The notes beneath the pieces are model-generated. The model ran no database searches. It worked only from the letters and a program-made list of their open reading frames with translations, and was not told where the DNA came from. DNA of 64,000 nt. It comes from Cristatella mucedo. Taxonomy: Eukaryota; Bryozoa; Phylactolaemata; Cristatellidae. Numbering within the stretch: the first letter of the stretch is position 1; every line of letters begins with the position of its first letter. The stretch covers positions 1,491,501 through 1,555,500 of the forward strand of contig WPIO01000023.1 in assembly GCA_009760855.2 (NCBI GenBank), read 5' to 3'. A program made the position numbers and the translations under genes. This document shows, piece after piece, positions 42,705-64,000 of the stretch.

Positions 42705-45296
42705 AATTATAAAAATAATATATTTGTATAGTGCCCTCAGAGAACCAAATCTCTTTCTAGACACTTTACATTTGCTGCAAATGAAGCATGATTTAATGGT
42801 TAGTGGTAACATGCTCAATGACAACAAGCATAACGTGATTAGTGGTGGCATGCACGGGGTCAGATTCAAATATAGTTAGTGGCAGCAGGCACAGTGTCAG
42901 CACACCTAAGCAAGCGAAGGACGAACCACACGGGGCCAGTATATGGTATGCTAAATACATGAGTTTTTAGCTTCTTTTTAAATGTCGTCAAGTCAGGTGA
43001 CGTCGTGACGCCAGTCGAAAGTGAATTCCAGGCTTTGGGCGCATACAAACTAAATGCATGGTCTCCAAAGGATTGAAGGTTTGTATGAGGTATAGGTAAA
43101 CTATTAGATTCCGAAAAGCAGGTGGTCCGATGATTAGCCTGGTGGGAATGGTTCTGATAAGTCACTTGGGGCCAAAGAATGAAGGAACCTAAAGGTGAGT
43201 GATAGAACCTTGAAGTAGATGCATTGCTTTTCTGGGAGCCAGTGCAGGTCAGCGAGAAGTGGGGCGTGATGTGGTAACTGAGACGCTCACGACAGGCAAG
43301 CCTAGCTGCCGAGTTTTGCACTAGCTGTAAGCACCTGATTGCACAGGCCGGTAGACCGGCAAACAGTCAGTTACAGAAGTCGAGACTGGATGTCACAAAT
43401 GCATGGACCAATTTGGATGTGGTATCCTTATCTAAACAAGCCCGAATTTTAGCAACGTTATGTAGCTGAAAGTAGGCAGACTTGGCTGCTATGGAATTGA
43501 TGCGGTCATCTAATGAAAGGTCACTTTGGAATACGACACATAGATTTCGTGCAGATTCAAGAGCCAATTTTTAGCATAGGTTTTCAAATTTCCGAATCAC
43601 TCTTGGTTTTACTATGACTAGTAGGTTGGTTTTATCATCGTTCAATTTAAGACAGTGGCTGCCATCCACGTGTAGATGTCATCAATACGTGCAGCAAGGG
43701 AGTTAAGAGAATTGGACGTGCTGTAGGGCTGGGAGGGATCAAAGCAAAGGTACAACTGAGTGTCATCATCAGCAGCAATCACATCGGCAAGAAGGAGAGT
43801 ATAAACCGTGAAAAGAATGGGACCAAGCACACACCCGAGACGTACACCATACTTTAATGGTTCTTTGGATAATCTTTGCTCGTTTACATAAATACTCTGG
43901 AGTCTCCCACTGAGATATGACCTGGACCATTGCAGTGCTGTACTAATGATGCCCAAGCGAGATGAGAGGCACCCAAGAAGGACTTGGTGATCGATATTGT
44001 CACAAGCTGCCGAAAGATCGAGAAAAACAAGCTGGGATATTCTACTCAAGTCTGCATTCCTTAGTAGGTTGTTGTACACCCGAAGCAATGCTGACTCTGT
44101 GGAGTGATTAACTCTAAAGTCCGATTGGAAATTACTAGCAAGGTTTGAAGTTTCAATATATGAGTTCAGCTGGAATGCCACGACTCGTTCCAATGTCTTT
44201 GATATACATTGGTAGAAGGGAGACTGGGTGGAGGTTGCTCAAGATCTCTTGGTCTAGTGCTACTTTCTTGAGTAGTGGCCTGACTACAGCCTTTTTGAAA
44301 GGTGCTGAGACATTACCTGAGGCTAATGACATATTTATGATGTTAGTCATGCATGGCAGCAGCAGATCTATGCATCGTAGAAGCATGGCAGTGGGAATAG
44401 CGTCTAGAGGGCTAGCTGTCTTCTTTGATTGGAATATGAACTTGAGAACGAGGTCACTAGTGGCCTCCTTGAATGTAGACATTGAGGTGCTGCATTGCAT
44501 TGAGGGGCAGGATTCCATGGGAACTGCTGCCACCCTAGGGATGGACTCCCTGATCGTATCTATCTTGTTGACAAAGAAGCCAGTGAAGCGATTAGCTAGA
44601 TCATCACGGGAATCACTAGGTAAGGAGCTAACCTGGGAGTGGTTGATCGTAGACATCAGCATTTTTGGATTGTGATCTGTGATTCAACAATGTTTTTATA
44701 GAAGATAGACTTGGCCTTTGTTAGGATCGACTGGTATGATTTACAGTAGTCCTCGTATGCCTGTCGATGGACAGTCAGTCCTAATATTGCGTACACTTTT
44801 ACAAAATTGAACTTAGTCAACCTAGCTAGTTTAAAGTCTGGAGTAAACCAGAGGCCATCTGGAGGAGAGTGCACATTGCACTTAGTCAGAGGTGAAAACT
44901 CGTCGAGCATGTCAGCTGGTGCCGTGTTGTAGAATCTACAAACGATGACAGGTCGGGAGAAGAAAGATTAAGCTTTAGAGGCAAAGCAGATGTTCTCGCA
45001 CGGACATCTTCGGTGTCATTGGTCTTGAGGTTTCGCGATGCACACGTAATTTTAGATGATGCGGAGGGCACACATTGTCGACTGAATGAGATCTGCATGT
45101 GGTCAGATAAGCAGAATTTGGTGATAATTGGTGATAATAGCATGCAGTTGTAGGAGAAAATTTGGTCGAGTGTGTGACCCTTGATGTGGGTAGGGCCATG
45201 GACGTGAGCCACAAGAGACAGTGACTCAGTCAGTGCACAAAATTTGGTGCTGAAGGCATCAGATAAGTTATCAAAATGAATTTTGAAATCATCCAA
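42705..45296 (-). mobile_element. L2/CR1-type LINE, longest copy, degraded ORF2
   Basis: Minus strand, about 2.6 kb. From its 5' end: end of the endonuclease domain (HVHGPTHIKGHTLDQIFS), linker, reverse transcriptase (SALLRVYNNLL, FLDLSAACDNIDHQVLL, RLGCVLGPILFTVYTLLLAD, then ADDDTQLYL where the catalytic YADD box is expected), the C-terminal domain (RIDDIYTWMA, NSAARLACRE, AWNSLSTGV), 3' UTR, terminus and AAT tail near 42705-42725. Several frameshifts and stops; not active. Lacks the 5' part of ORF2 and any ORF1. Confidence 0.93.
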
Positions 45297-46185
45297 AAGG
45301 CTAACTCTCAAAATTGGCTCTGCTAGCATATCTCCAGTTGAATCAGCTCGAAATCTAGGTGTCATGTTCCAAAGCGACCTCTCGGTAGACGACCACATCA
45401 GCTCCACAGTCAAATCCGCCTATTTTCAGCTACATAGCATTGCTAAAATTCGGGCTTGTTTAGATAAAGATACCACATCTAAGTTGGTCCATGCATTCGT
45501 GACATCCCGTCTCGACTTCTGCAACTCACTGCTTACTGGCCTACCAGCATGTGCGATCAGGCGATTGCAGCTGGTGCAAAACTCTGCAGCTAGGCTTGTC
45601 TGTCGTGAGCGTCGCAGTTGCCACATTACCCCACTTCTCGCCGACCTGCACTGGCTACCAGTCAAGCAACGGATTGACTTCAAGGTTTTGTCGCTCACTT
45701 TTAGGTCCCTTCATTCTATGGCTCCAGCCTATCTTTCAGATATACTACCCCATCAGGCCAAGCATCGTACCACCCGCTTTTCGGAATCCAACAGTCTGGA
45801 AATACCTCGTACAAACCTTAAATCCTTTGGAGACCGTGCATTTAGTTCGTATGCTCCCACAGCCTGGAACTCCCTCCCGACCTGCGTCAGAACATCCCCC
45901 GACCTGACCACATTTAAAAGGAACCTAAAAACACACCTATTTAGGACAGCATTTAGCGGGTCCCTGTGATTCGTCCTTGATGTGCTTATGCGTGCTGACA
46001 CTGTGCATGCTGCCACTAACCACATTCGCATGCTGACCCTGTGCATGTCACCCCTAACCATATTATTCATTTCGTTTGTTTTTCAAGCATGATTTTACCT
46101 ACCATTTAATTGCATTTCACTTTGCAGCAAATGTAAAGCGCCTAGAGAGAGAGAATAAGTTCTCTGAGGGCGCTTTATGAAGTGA

Positions 46186-46225
<40 letters not shown>
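45297..46225 (+). mobile_element. L2/CR1-type LINE, 5'-truncated, young copy
   Basis: Plus strand, inserted at the 5' end of the minus-strand LINE. It keeps an open frame of over 220 codons for the end of ORF2 (ESARNLGVMFQSDLSV, LDFCNSLLTGLPACAIRRLQ, LLADLHWLPVKQRIDFK, TAWNSLPTCVRTSPDLTTFK), then 3' UTR, terminus and a long (ATT)n at 46183-46226. The intact frame and long pure tail mark it as one of the youngest copies here. Confidence 0.94.
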
Positions 46226-46228
<3 letters not shown>

Positions 46229-46229
46229 C

Positions 46230-48235
46230 CATAACAAAGAAAGACCTTGGTCGTTAGATGGGCGCCTTACGGTGAAAAATTCATTTTGGATAAGTATAAA
46301 GACGTCATGTGTGAAAGCGATAGGTCGTTGACGTTTGGACTCAGAGCCTCCATAAATTAGGTATAACCATTTTAGGAGTTGGCTAAAGAGTCTTTCTGGT
46401 CAGCACTCCGAGGGCCTTCTGCAGTCTTCATTATGTTTCTCTAGAAGAACAACCTATTCTTAGATATAACTAAATTAACCTGATTGTCAGTGCGCATTCG
46501 GAGCCTGACTTCAGGCTCTTAAAATAAGTGTTCCAAATTCATTTAAGATGGTCTTGAAGAGCCTCCAGGCTTCCAAAGCCTTCGGCGCAGAGCTTCACGG
46601 CATGCAGACAGTGTCTCTGTTTCAGCAGTAGATCACGAGGCTTAGAGGAGTGTTAAGGAGGCATTCTCGGATGAATCCTTTTATGAGATCCTTTGCTGCG
46701 CAGGTCTCTTTTCAGAATGGTTTAATATTTTTTCGGAGACCTCCAGCTACGGAATTACCGAATATTTATAAAAACCAGTTCAAGTTTAAGTACCTAAAAA
46801 TATTTAGATCTCATAGGAGCTGGGAAAGTCTTACTATTACTATAATTATTAGTAGAATGGTTATTGTAAAAATACCTGAAACACACAGCCACTCAATTCT
46901 TCCAGAAAATTGTGAAGGAAAGCACTTTGCCTGTCGGCTGGCTAAATTGCGATTGCATTGCACTTCCAGTGACTTCCTATCATGCTCACACAAGGTCAAG
47001 GCTGAACCAATCCGTGCAAGAATTGCCGGCGATGGTCCTAGTCGGCTTACACCCCACCAAGTTAACTATCACAAGAACCTGCCTAACTCATGATTCTGCA
47101 GCTGCTCAAACCAATAAGAAAATTGTCCTGACAGCACTCAGGTGCCCTGGACAGGTTTACACACTCAGATGCACATTGGTAGAACGAGATGGCCTTAGTA
47201 GTCAACTGACCTCTGTTTCCTTGTCGAGCATAAGGTCTCATTCTCATTTCTGAGACACAGCAAAGCAATTCTTACGGCAAGGTACATCGTGCTGAAACCA
47301 TCGCGACAGTAGCAGCCAACCGTTCCCCACATTGCAATCGATTGAGGGTTGGCAAACTCCTTGTAGCAAGGTTCCGGCTTTATGCCGGCATGAATACTTG
47401 AAGTACAGGCAAGCGATGATATGCCGTGCTATTGCTAGCACAAATTGAAGGAAAATAAATAGAGATCAGAACCAGTTTATTCAAATCGCCTGCGTTCAAG
47501 TCGGGGCTGATGACACTAGATGGATAGCTACGTGGCTAGAGTGGCTGGCCTAGCTCATAGCCACTTCTCTAAGAGAGATTCTCTGCCGTTCTGCGTGACG
47601 GGTAAGCTAGGGCTGTAGATATTGCAGCAGAACAGTCGCCTAGACAAATATGGGTTGTCCTCTTTCAAATCATTAAGTAGCCTTGCATGACAAGCAGTTG
47701 AAAACTCACTCAGCAACACAAATTCTCTTTTCCTTAAGAGTACTATTGTGATGTATAGTCAGTAACCAACTATCGCACATGCATATGCTTAAATTTTTAG
47801 CTTCGCATTGTGCGTGCAAACATCATTTGATCTCGAAATCATAAGCATCTGTAGCACAGTCTTGTAATGCAATTGCAAACCTTAGCACAACAAAAGGCAT
47901 GCAGCTGCTCCTATATTTAAAGCTTATATAACCCATGCAAAGCTAACATCTGAATCAAAAGATCATTTTTAAAGGCTTACATATACTTTTTATTTGCTTC
48001 CATTTTCTGCAGCTTAGTACATAGTTGAAGACACATTAACCCGTGCCTGTGAATACTGATTCTTAATTAGGACACTGAAAGAAAGTTGTGCACAAATGGA
48101 ATTGCACTCAGATTTACAAATTTTTGATATAATTTGTTACTTAATGCTACAGCAAGTGGGCTGTCACTAAGAAAATAAGAAAGCAAGCACAAGGAGAACT
48201 TAAGTAGTATTTCACAAAAACCCAGTTAGATTACT
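46230..48235. other. Intergenic or intronic, no firm feature
   Basis: AT-rich. A frame at 46912-47253 has a phase-1-compatible acceptor near 47101 and two cysteines, but no domain and no consensus donor, so it is not called as an exon. Confidence 0.35.
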
Positions 48236-48249
48236 GCTTGCTATGTTGC

Positions 48250-48272
48250 TTCTCTTAGAACTCTGTCTGTCC

Positions 48273-48303
<31 letters not shown>

Positions 48304-48374
48304 GCCTCTCAGTCTTTCTCTGTCTCTGTCTCTGTATGTCTGTCTGTCTGTCTGTCTGACTGTCTGACTGTCTA

Positions 48375-48417
<43 letters not shown>

Positions 48418-48480
48418 GCCTGTCTCTGCTCTGTCTCCCTCTCTGTCTCTCTCTGCTGCTCCCGTTTCCTCTTACATTCT
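48250..48480. repeat. (CTGT)n and (CTCT)n microsatellite
   Basis: A CTGT tetramer array (48335-48425) inside CT-rich simple sequence. Confidence 0.95.
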
Positions 48481-48660
48481 TCCTTTCTCTATCTTTTTCT
48501 ATCCTTTGTCTCTCGCCCACAGGCTTTTACTACAGCTGTTGCTTCTGTCCTTACTCGGGGACTCTTACTCACGCCGGCTCAGTGTCAACGAAAAAATGCA
48601 CATACGTGGGCACATGTGCGGCTGCATGCATGCACAAACGTACGGGAACACGCACTCACA

Positions 48661-48669
48661 CACGAGCGT

Positions 48670-48707
<38 letters not shown>

Positions 48708-48766
48708 GCGTGCCCACACACACAAGCGTGCCCACACACACAAGCGTGCCCACACACACAAGCATG

Positions 48767-48858
<92 letters not shown>

Positions 48859-48895
48859 CACGCACACACACGCACGCGCACATACGGACACATTT
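48661..48895. repeat. (CA)n with a 16-bp higher-order repeat
   Basis: (CA)n with four units of about 16 bases, CACACACAAGCGTGCC (48693-48770), nested inside, then pure (CA)n to about 48850 and CG-interrupted units to 48890. Confidence 0.95.
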
Positions 48896-48984
48896 GCATG
48901 CACACAAGCATGCACACGGCCAGGCTGTAGTGTACTGATGGAGAAAATTGGCAATGATTGGCTCAGAGTTAAGATGCTCAAGAA

Positions 48985-49075
48985 AATGGACAAGGTCACG
49001 GCTTGAGCCCTGTGGCACATGTAAAGCGCCTGGGTAAAGCTCTTATAGGGTGCTATAGAAAGGAACTGCATACAG
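48985..49075 (+). mobile_element. tRNA-derived SINE (family B), partial
   Basis: AAGGTCACGGCTTGAGCCCT (B-box region), then CACATGTAAAGCGCCTGGGT and TAGGGTGCTATAGAAAGG. Head lost. Confidence 0.7.
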
Positions 49076-49084
49076 TCATCCCTC

Positions 49085-49260
49085 ATTTACTACTCCGGTA
49101 AAACAGCCTCTTCTGTAGAGCGACAGAAGAGCCTTTACAGATATCTCCACCGCTTGCAGTGGCAATACAGGATCGCCCACCGCAGGGTTCGAACCCACGA
49201 CGTCGGAACCAAGGTCTTGAAAAGCAACAGCCTTACCTAGTGTGCCATCACGGCTCACCG
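49085..49260 (-). mobile_element. tRNA-derived SINE (family A), near complete
   Basis: Minus strand: GAGCCGTGATGGCACACTAG head, GTGGGTTCGAACCCTGCGG B-box, GATCCTGTATTGCCACTGC body, AGGCTCTTCTGTCGCTCTAC tail. Confidence 0.87.
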
Positions 49261-49857
49261 GTCAATCTGCTCTAGACTCTCCCACGATAAGTGAATTTCC
49301 ACGAAGTAGGATTCTTCATTTAAATGTGGAATATTTCTGTAGTTATAGCATAAATATGTTCACGACCCTGTAAATATATTATTAACATTATTAGAGCCCT
49401 CTGGACATGAAATAACACTCCCTTAGTCTTCATTATACTCGTACTACCCAATTTATTAGACAAAATAAGAGAAAATAAGACATATTAGACGTTAAAAATA
49501 TCATATTATTATTTATGTTCATTTAATTTCACTAGGAAAGCCAATAAGTGAACAGCACGTTCTGATTAGTTTGGTTTCACCACACCCGATATTTTGGAAA
49601 AAAGTTCTTGCCCACACATAAGGAGTAGTCGAGCGGCGGCACCTGGCTTTGAAGAATTTTCGGGGATAGGTACTCGAATACATAGGCCTACAGCCCATAC
49701 GCACAGTAATTGTAATTGTAATATATGGGTGCATAATTGACTCAGGCGACTGAGGGGGGCTGTATCATTTTCACTATCTCGACTTTTAATGAATATATGA
49801 AAAAACCATGATAGAGTGAAGCTGCGAAAGTCGAAGCACAAGGCGGCAATGGACGAC

Positions 49858-49860
49858 TGT

Positions 49861-49953
<93 letters not shown>

Positions 49954-50015
49954 CATATACAAACACACAAACAAGCACACACACACACAAACACACATAT
50001 ATATATACATATATA
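49858..50015. repeat. (CA)n microsatellite with (TA) end
   Basis: About 90 bases of pure (CA)n, then mixed CA and (TA) repeats to about 50015. Confidence 0.97.
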
Positions 50016-50639
50016 TTGATGAGGTAGTAGGCTCCTTATTTGTCAATGCATCTTCATCAGGTACTTGTCCTAACAATAAACCAAGACTGTTTGCAATTGC
50101 TTCAGCAAAGAAAAAAAAAACTGCAATCCAATCAACGACCCTGTCAGTGCTGAGTACAACATGGCATGCACCAAGCACGGCTTTCAGGCAGCGCATTCCA
50201 CGTCGATCATCTAAAGTGATCAAATGAACCAGCTCCCACAGCAGTCTCGATTGATGAAAGTTTGCAAATTTAAAGCAGCTACCTGAAGGGCGTTTGAGAC
50301 TATAAAGAATTTTACTTTCGTATGGCTACATGAACAGCAAAGTTTTTATGATTGCAACTTCCTGTTTGGTGCTGTTACACTGGCCTGAAAAGGCAGATTA
50401 GTTATTGTCTGGCATTGGTAGTTGAACCCACGAACTCAGGCAATAGAAGCAAGTGCAAAATATCGAGTGACAATCAATAGCTGTATTAACTTCAGTCATT
50501 TGATCCAGTGGTCATTTGATGCCCAGCTAAAGTAGAGTCTTGTTGCAGACATCAAAATTCTATTATAGCTCACAAGGTTGCATGTGAAGAGCTCTAATGC
50601 TGCGTCAAAAGCAGCCTGTCACGTTACAGCACCTCGTGA

Positions 50640-50822
50640 CCGGGTGGACCATGAAGTTAAGGTCGGCTGATTCCAAAGCCTCATGTATGTAGCAGCAGAA
50701 GAGCCTTAACGGTTATAGCTTCCCTTGCTGGACAATAAATAGATTGACAACGACAGGATTCGGACCCGCGACTTGTGCAGCCCAGTGCTTCGAGCACCTT
50801 ACCGATGGGATAAGACGCAAGG
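50640..50822 (-). mobile_element. tRNA-derived SINE (family A), diverged
   Basis: Minus strand: head near 50815, B-box-like GCGGGTCCGAATCCTGTCG, TATTGTCCAGCAAGGGAAG, AGGCTCTTCTGCTGCTACA. Confidence 0.7.
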
Positions 50823-50849
50823 GGAGTGCCGGTCGATCTCACGCATCCA

Positions 50850-51130
50850 AGTAAAAGCGGTCATTTTCGGCCTTTTTGGGCCATCCCATCGGAATTAGTT
50901 TCAGATCAGGCCTCTTGTCCCTACACCAGCTCATCTGATTTAGGCTATTGGTTGAACCCCTATTTCCAAATCTCTCCGAGACAGCGCCTTCAATTTGCAT
51001 GCTCCGAAACCTTGGAACTCGCTATCGACTATGTGTCACCTTCTGCTTTGAAAGCATTCAGAAGAAGCTAAAGGCCTGCCAGCTCCTCACAGCTTTGGCT
51101 CGGTCCGATTGAATAGCCCCTGGTGAGTTA
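50850..51130 (+). mobile_element. Degraded LINE C-terminal fragment
   Basis: GCTCCGAAACCTTGGAACTC reads APKPWNSL, the conserved C-terminal motif of these LINEs; flanking sequence agrees loosely with the family 1 order. Old and frameshifted. Confidence 0.45.
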
Positions 51131-51433
51131 CCAAAACGTTGCACCTCTTGATTAATGACAAGAGCGATATGCTTTCTTATAACGTCCCAGTGAACTTATC
51201 TTTTTTTTCAATGTGCTTTGAGTGCTCACCCTTGTATGATTCAATGCAGGCTAAACTAACCAGGGGTCATACAGTAACCATCAGCCGCAAGTTCCTTCCT
51301 ACGTGCTTTTCCATGCTTACCAAAGCACAATACCTTGCTTTCAATCAGTTCTCGGTTATTGCTTCCCTTGCTGTGAGTTATACAGTTCATGAACAGGGAC
51401 TCGGTTTGGTTAGAGTGCTGTGGAAAAGGCTTG

Positions 51434-51466
51434 TTGTTATTATTATTGTCGTTATTATTATTATCA
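51434..51466. repeat. Interrupted (ATT)n
   Basis: (ATT)n with one GTC interruption, without a clear LINE terminus before it. Confidence 0.8.
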
Positions 51467-51749
51467 GGCTCAACCGTTCGTTGGCCAACCGTTAAAATGC
51501 CCCCTCCCTGGGCGTCACAGAGCTTCCCGAGAGGCTCTTCCACCGGACGACCATCGTTGTTTCCCTATCGCCTTTCAAGGCGCCCTCGTTGTTGAGGTGT
51601 TGATCAGTCAATGACGAAGTCCAGAGGCCAACAAAACGCCGGCACCACCTCAAGGAGCACAGATGCGCTCGTGTGTGGCATGGTCAATAGGGCGTTGGGC
51701 TGCTCCGGCAGCAGCTATTTGATTTCTCTAGCTGGTCCATGAAAGAATC

Positions 51750-52035
51750 TGCCGTGATTGGCCACTGCTAATCGATGTGTTAACAACTGCTCACTCAATG
51801 GCAAGGAATGCCACATGACGCCGGGAGGCCGCAGGCAAGAAGCTAATGTCCACAGCATCCACCCACTGCGACTGCCTCCGGGTAGCAGACGTTGTGGCGT
51901 CGGCAGCTGCGGTGGCGGTGCAGCATCAGCAGCGGTGCCTAGCGTCGAGTGCAGTGACGGTGACCACCGCGACCACGATTTGACGTCGAATCGATTCTAG
52001 TGACAAGCACGCTCTGCAGGAGCACCTGCAGCACG
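51750..52035 (+). promoter_or_regulatory. Probable gene 3 5' UTR / promoter-proximal region
   Basis: GC-rich DNA with GCAGC and CGGTG repeats directly before the gene 3 ATG. An in-frame stop (TAG at about 51998-52000, in another frame TGA) precedes it and 52036 is the first ATG of the exon frame. No TATA box identified. Confidence 0.3.
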
Positions 52036-61381
<9,346 letters not shown>

Positions 61382-61449
61382 GTAAGTATAACAGAGTCAG
61401 ATTGCCAGGCCATGTTGACGTAGCAGGGCACTGCTGTGGCAGCCTGCTC

Positions 61450-61615
61450 TCTGTTCTCTCTCTCTCTTCCGCCTTCTCTTTCGTCTCTGTCGTTGCTCTC
61501 TACTCCCTCTTTCTCTCCCTGTGTCTCTCTCTGTCTCTTTCCGTTGTCTCTTTCGTCTTTCTCATCGTTCTCTACTCATATCTTCTCCCTCACTCTCTCT
61601 TGCTTCCTCTCCCTC

Positions 61616-61677
<62 letters not shown>

Positions 61678-61715
61678 TATCTATCTCTGTTCATCTCTCT
61701 TTCGCTCTGTCCGTC
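61450..61715. repeat. CT-rich low-complexity block
   Basis: CT-rich simple sequence with (CT)n at about 61611-61672 and CTAT units. Confidence 0.95.
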
Positions 61716-63240
61716 TCTCTAGCTCTCGTATGTGCGAGTGACATGAACAATAGTGTGTATTGCTGGGTGGGTAGCCAACGTGTAGCAGCAGGTTCTTTTT
61801 GGAGTCAGACATCTTCATGCTTGAAGCAATTTTCACTACTAAACTAAAGTAGTTGCTTTGGCTGCGATCGGAGCCTAAATTCATTAGGCCATCGATTCGC
61901 TTGAGCTGGTCGGCAGACTGACAGACAAGTGTCATTTACCCCATATCTGTTTAACAGGACCTGCCCTCTTCAATTAGCTTCTAACCTATAGTCAGGTTCC
62001 TCCGACTGGTCCCTTGGAAGATAGTTTTGATAACTTATAAAGAGAAGCTGATTGCTGGTGTCCCACAGTACTCTCTAGTGGCTGTACCGCTGTCTGGAAA
62101 GCATGATGAACTTCGTTTGCTGTATTTTGTCATCGGTTGCAATCAGCTACTAAAAACAATGACACGACTGCAGGCCATTTGTTCCAGCACCGGGCTATTC
62201 GGATACCGCAGAAGTCGAGGAATGCAAGCTGTGGAATCACTTTTTTGGCTGGCTTCTCAGTACCAACTAATAGGCCTCGTTGGTTAGCAATATGCTTAGC
62301 TTGCCATTTTTGTGATGCCCTACTCTAGAAACGGAGCAAGCAGCGAGCATTTTCCAGCATCTATCCATGCATGCCTGCTTGGGCAACCTGTATTACACAA
62401 TTTAGTACCGCTATACTAGCGACGACACGAAAGCACGTGGCGCTTTAGCAGGCGTATAGACTCTCGAGACGGCTTGCAGGGCGCCAGCACACAGGCATTC
62501 GGCCCGGCGTCCGCGTTGCAAATCCCTCTATGTTGAGTCTCCCCTGTCCCCCGCGTCCTGCCTCAGCTTTTCAGCAACAGCTAATAACAGGCAGCAGGTT
62601 GATGAGCTACAGTTTCCCGCCGGCTAGTACCTAAGCTACATGTAAAAGCTAATCAGAATGTAGATTAGTGGACGACAGCTGCATACCGCTCTGCGTCCAA
62701 GCCACACAACCTCGGCAGCAGGGCTCTGTGTGTCTGAGCATGGAACCACACTATCCGTTCCAGAACCAAAGCAAGCACACGTTAGTCGGATCAAAATCCG
62801 GTTCTGACATTGACCCTGCCATATGCAAGAATTATTTCCCTGAGAAGTATTTAAAAGAGACTGGTGTTCAGGCAGGAGGCTGTCAGAATTCAAGCGTTTC
62901 TTCTTCAGGAGTTTGTTGAAAACCATGTCAATGCGTATCTGCATTAGCATCAGTAGCCTGATGTGCTCGTAAGAGATATGGTCTACTACGACCTGATGAT
63001 AGAGTTAATAACTTTCAAGACACCCAAAAGTATGCGTTTTTGCTCGGCCGGAAGCACGTTTCGGCTACCAGCCTACGCCCTGTGAACGTTAAATATTTGT
63101 TGCATTTCTGCTCTTTCGATACTCGCATAATTTTTTTGCTTGCATGACTAAGACCTAAGAGGGCTAGCAGGTCAGATAGGTTTGCCAAGTTAAAACCCGT
63201 GCCAAGTTAGTATCGCTCTACTATCAGCGAGGCTTGTCTA
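61716..63240. other. Gene 3 intron, no recognised feature
   Basis: No Ig2 exon is seen before the window ends. Open frames at 62027-62287 and 62668-62919 show no Ig or other domain. Confidence 0.4.
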
Positions 63241-63259
63241 GCATATAACCATCACCACA

Positions 63260-64000
63260 TGCTCGAAATTTAGGTGCAGTTTTCGACAGCTGCCTCAATT
63301 TTAAAAGCTTCATTCAGAAGACTGCTTCTACAGCTAGCCATCACGTCCGATCCCTATCCGAGATTAGGAGCGGTATCCCACAGTTGTTTGTAAAAAAAAT
63401 GTTAAACTAGCTCCTTAGTTCTGTCTCGGCTTGATTATTTCAACTCCCTTTTGGCTGGGCTGCCAAAGAAAGCTATAGGCCACTGCAGCAGACTATGAAT
63501 ATGGCTGCAAGGCTAGTCTTCAAGTCCCAGAGGTTTGAGTACGTGTCTCCTCTGCTAAAAGAGCTAGGATGGATGCCGGTAGAGCAAAGGATACAGAGCA
63601 AAGTTCTTACGCTGATCCACAAGGCCCGCCACGGCTTGGCTTTTTCGTACCTAGCTGAACTGCTGCATCACTTTCAGCCTGTTCGCGCCCTCAGGTCCTA
63701 TGTGGACAATAAATTAGCTGTTCCATTCCTCCGCTTGATGACCGTTGGCGACAGAAGCTTTAGCTCTGCAGGTCCTAGGCTGTGGAACTCGCTTCCACGA
63801 AACGACAACTACTCTACTATTCCCGACTATGGCTCAACCTTTTCAGCGGTCCTGAGCTGCTACTTCCATGCTACTCACTACCTCAACTGCTCTCCTGACT
63901 CTGCTATGCTTTCCACTTTCTCTTTGTTGCGTGAGATAAAGTCTGTTGGTTACCGAATGCGTACCGAAAGCCGCTTAGGCTGTGAGTGCGCTATACAAAA
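63260..64000 (+). mobile_element. LINE family 2, C-terminal coding and 3' end
   Basis: Plus strand reference copy of the second LINE family. Remnant ORF2: LGWMPVEQRIQSKVLTLIHK, ARHGLAFSYLAELL, TVGDRSFSSAGPRLWNSLPR. Then 3' UTR (TTGCGTGAGATAAAGTCTGT, GAAAGCCGCTTAGGCTGTG) and the end GCGCTATACAAAA, cut by the window edge. Frameshifts upstream at about 63400. 5'-truncated. Confidence 0.9.

Noticed and set aside
45283-45969. A 228-codon open frame as a host gene
   Set aside because: It is the C-terminal part of a LINE ORF2, followed by the LINE 3' UTR and (ATT)n tail, and repeated elsewhere in the window.
42705-46226. A single LINE inverted by twin priming
   Set aside because: Both halves carry the same complete 3' end, so they cannot come from one RNA.
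46912-47253. Possible gene 2 exon with a phase-1 acceptor near 47101 and two cysteines
   Set aside because: No domain recognised and the only candidate donor (AAG|GTCTCA) is poor.
48506-50223. Thr-His and Cys-Val repeat proteins
   Set aside because: Translations of (CA)n microsatellites on both strands.

Overview
This is a metazoan nuclear window with split genes, GT-AG introns, long introns and heavy retroelement and microsatellite load. Nothing bacterial, viral or organellar is recognisable. The coding content is three interrupted genes, all on the + strand, together covering only about 1.5 kb of the 64 kb. The Ig-domain sequences resemble the lachesin / IgLON class of three-Ig cell-adhesion molecules. 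With the L2/CR1-type LINEs, tRNA-derived SINEs and long (CT)n tracts, this suggests an invertebrate animal. A lophotrochozoan or flatworm is possible, but the phylum cannot be fixed from the sequence alone.

Layout. (1) 1-1.85 kb is GC/CpG-rich DNA with no recognisable exon. (2) Gene 1 runs from 3.0 to about 18.8 kb: exons for Ig2 (3000-3155, 4406-4591), Ig3 (8180-8353, 10682-10801) and a C-terminal exon with a plausible GPI-anchor tail (18044-18276), then a 3' UTR with ATTAAA. Its signal peptide and Ig1 must lie upstream of the window. All its visible introns are phase 1. (3) 19-32.4 kb has no recognised exon and is mostly SINE and LINE fragments and simple repeats. (4) Gene 2 has a signal-peptide exon (32777-32876) and a fibronectin type II exon (40472-40630), both phase-1 compatible; no further exon was found. 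(5) 42.7-46.2 kb holds two L2/CR1-type LINEs inserted head to head. (6) Gene 3 starts at 52036 with a signal peptide and the first half of Ig1. Ig1 is completed at 59117-59336, followed by an 8-codon proline-rich linker microexon (61358-61381). Ig2 and beyond lie outside the window.

Gene 1 (Ig2-Ig3-GPI) and gene 3 (signal-Ig1-linker) are each partial but belong to the same protein class, so the simplest reading is a tandem array of paralogous surface adhesion molecules. Gene 2 may be a separate FN2 gene. Its exon phases and joining nucleotide would also allow its signal-FN2 module to splice to the gene 3 linker, replacing signal-Ig1. That is the most interesting testable idea here.

The intergenic and intronic DNA is dominated by: an L2/CR1-type LINE family whose 3' end has a GCGC-motif hairpin and an (ATT)n tail; a second LINE family ending in CGCTATACAAAA; two tRNA-derived SINE families, one sharing a LINE-like 3' end; a Tc1/mariner-like TA-flanked element at 33.8-34.6 kb; and very long (CT/GA)n, (CA)n and (CTGT)n arrays.
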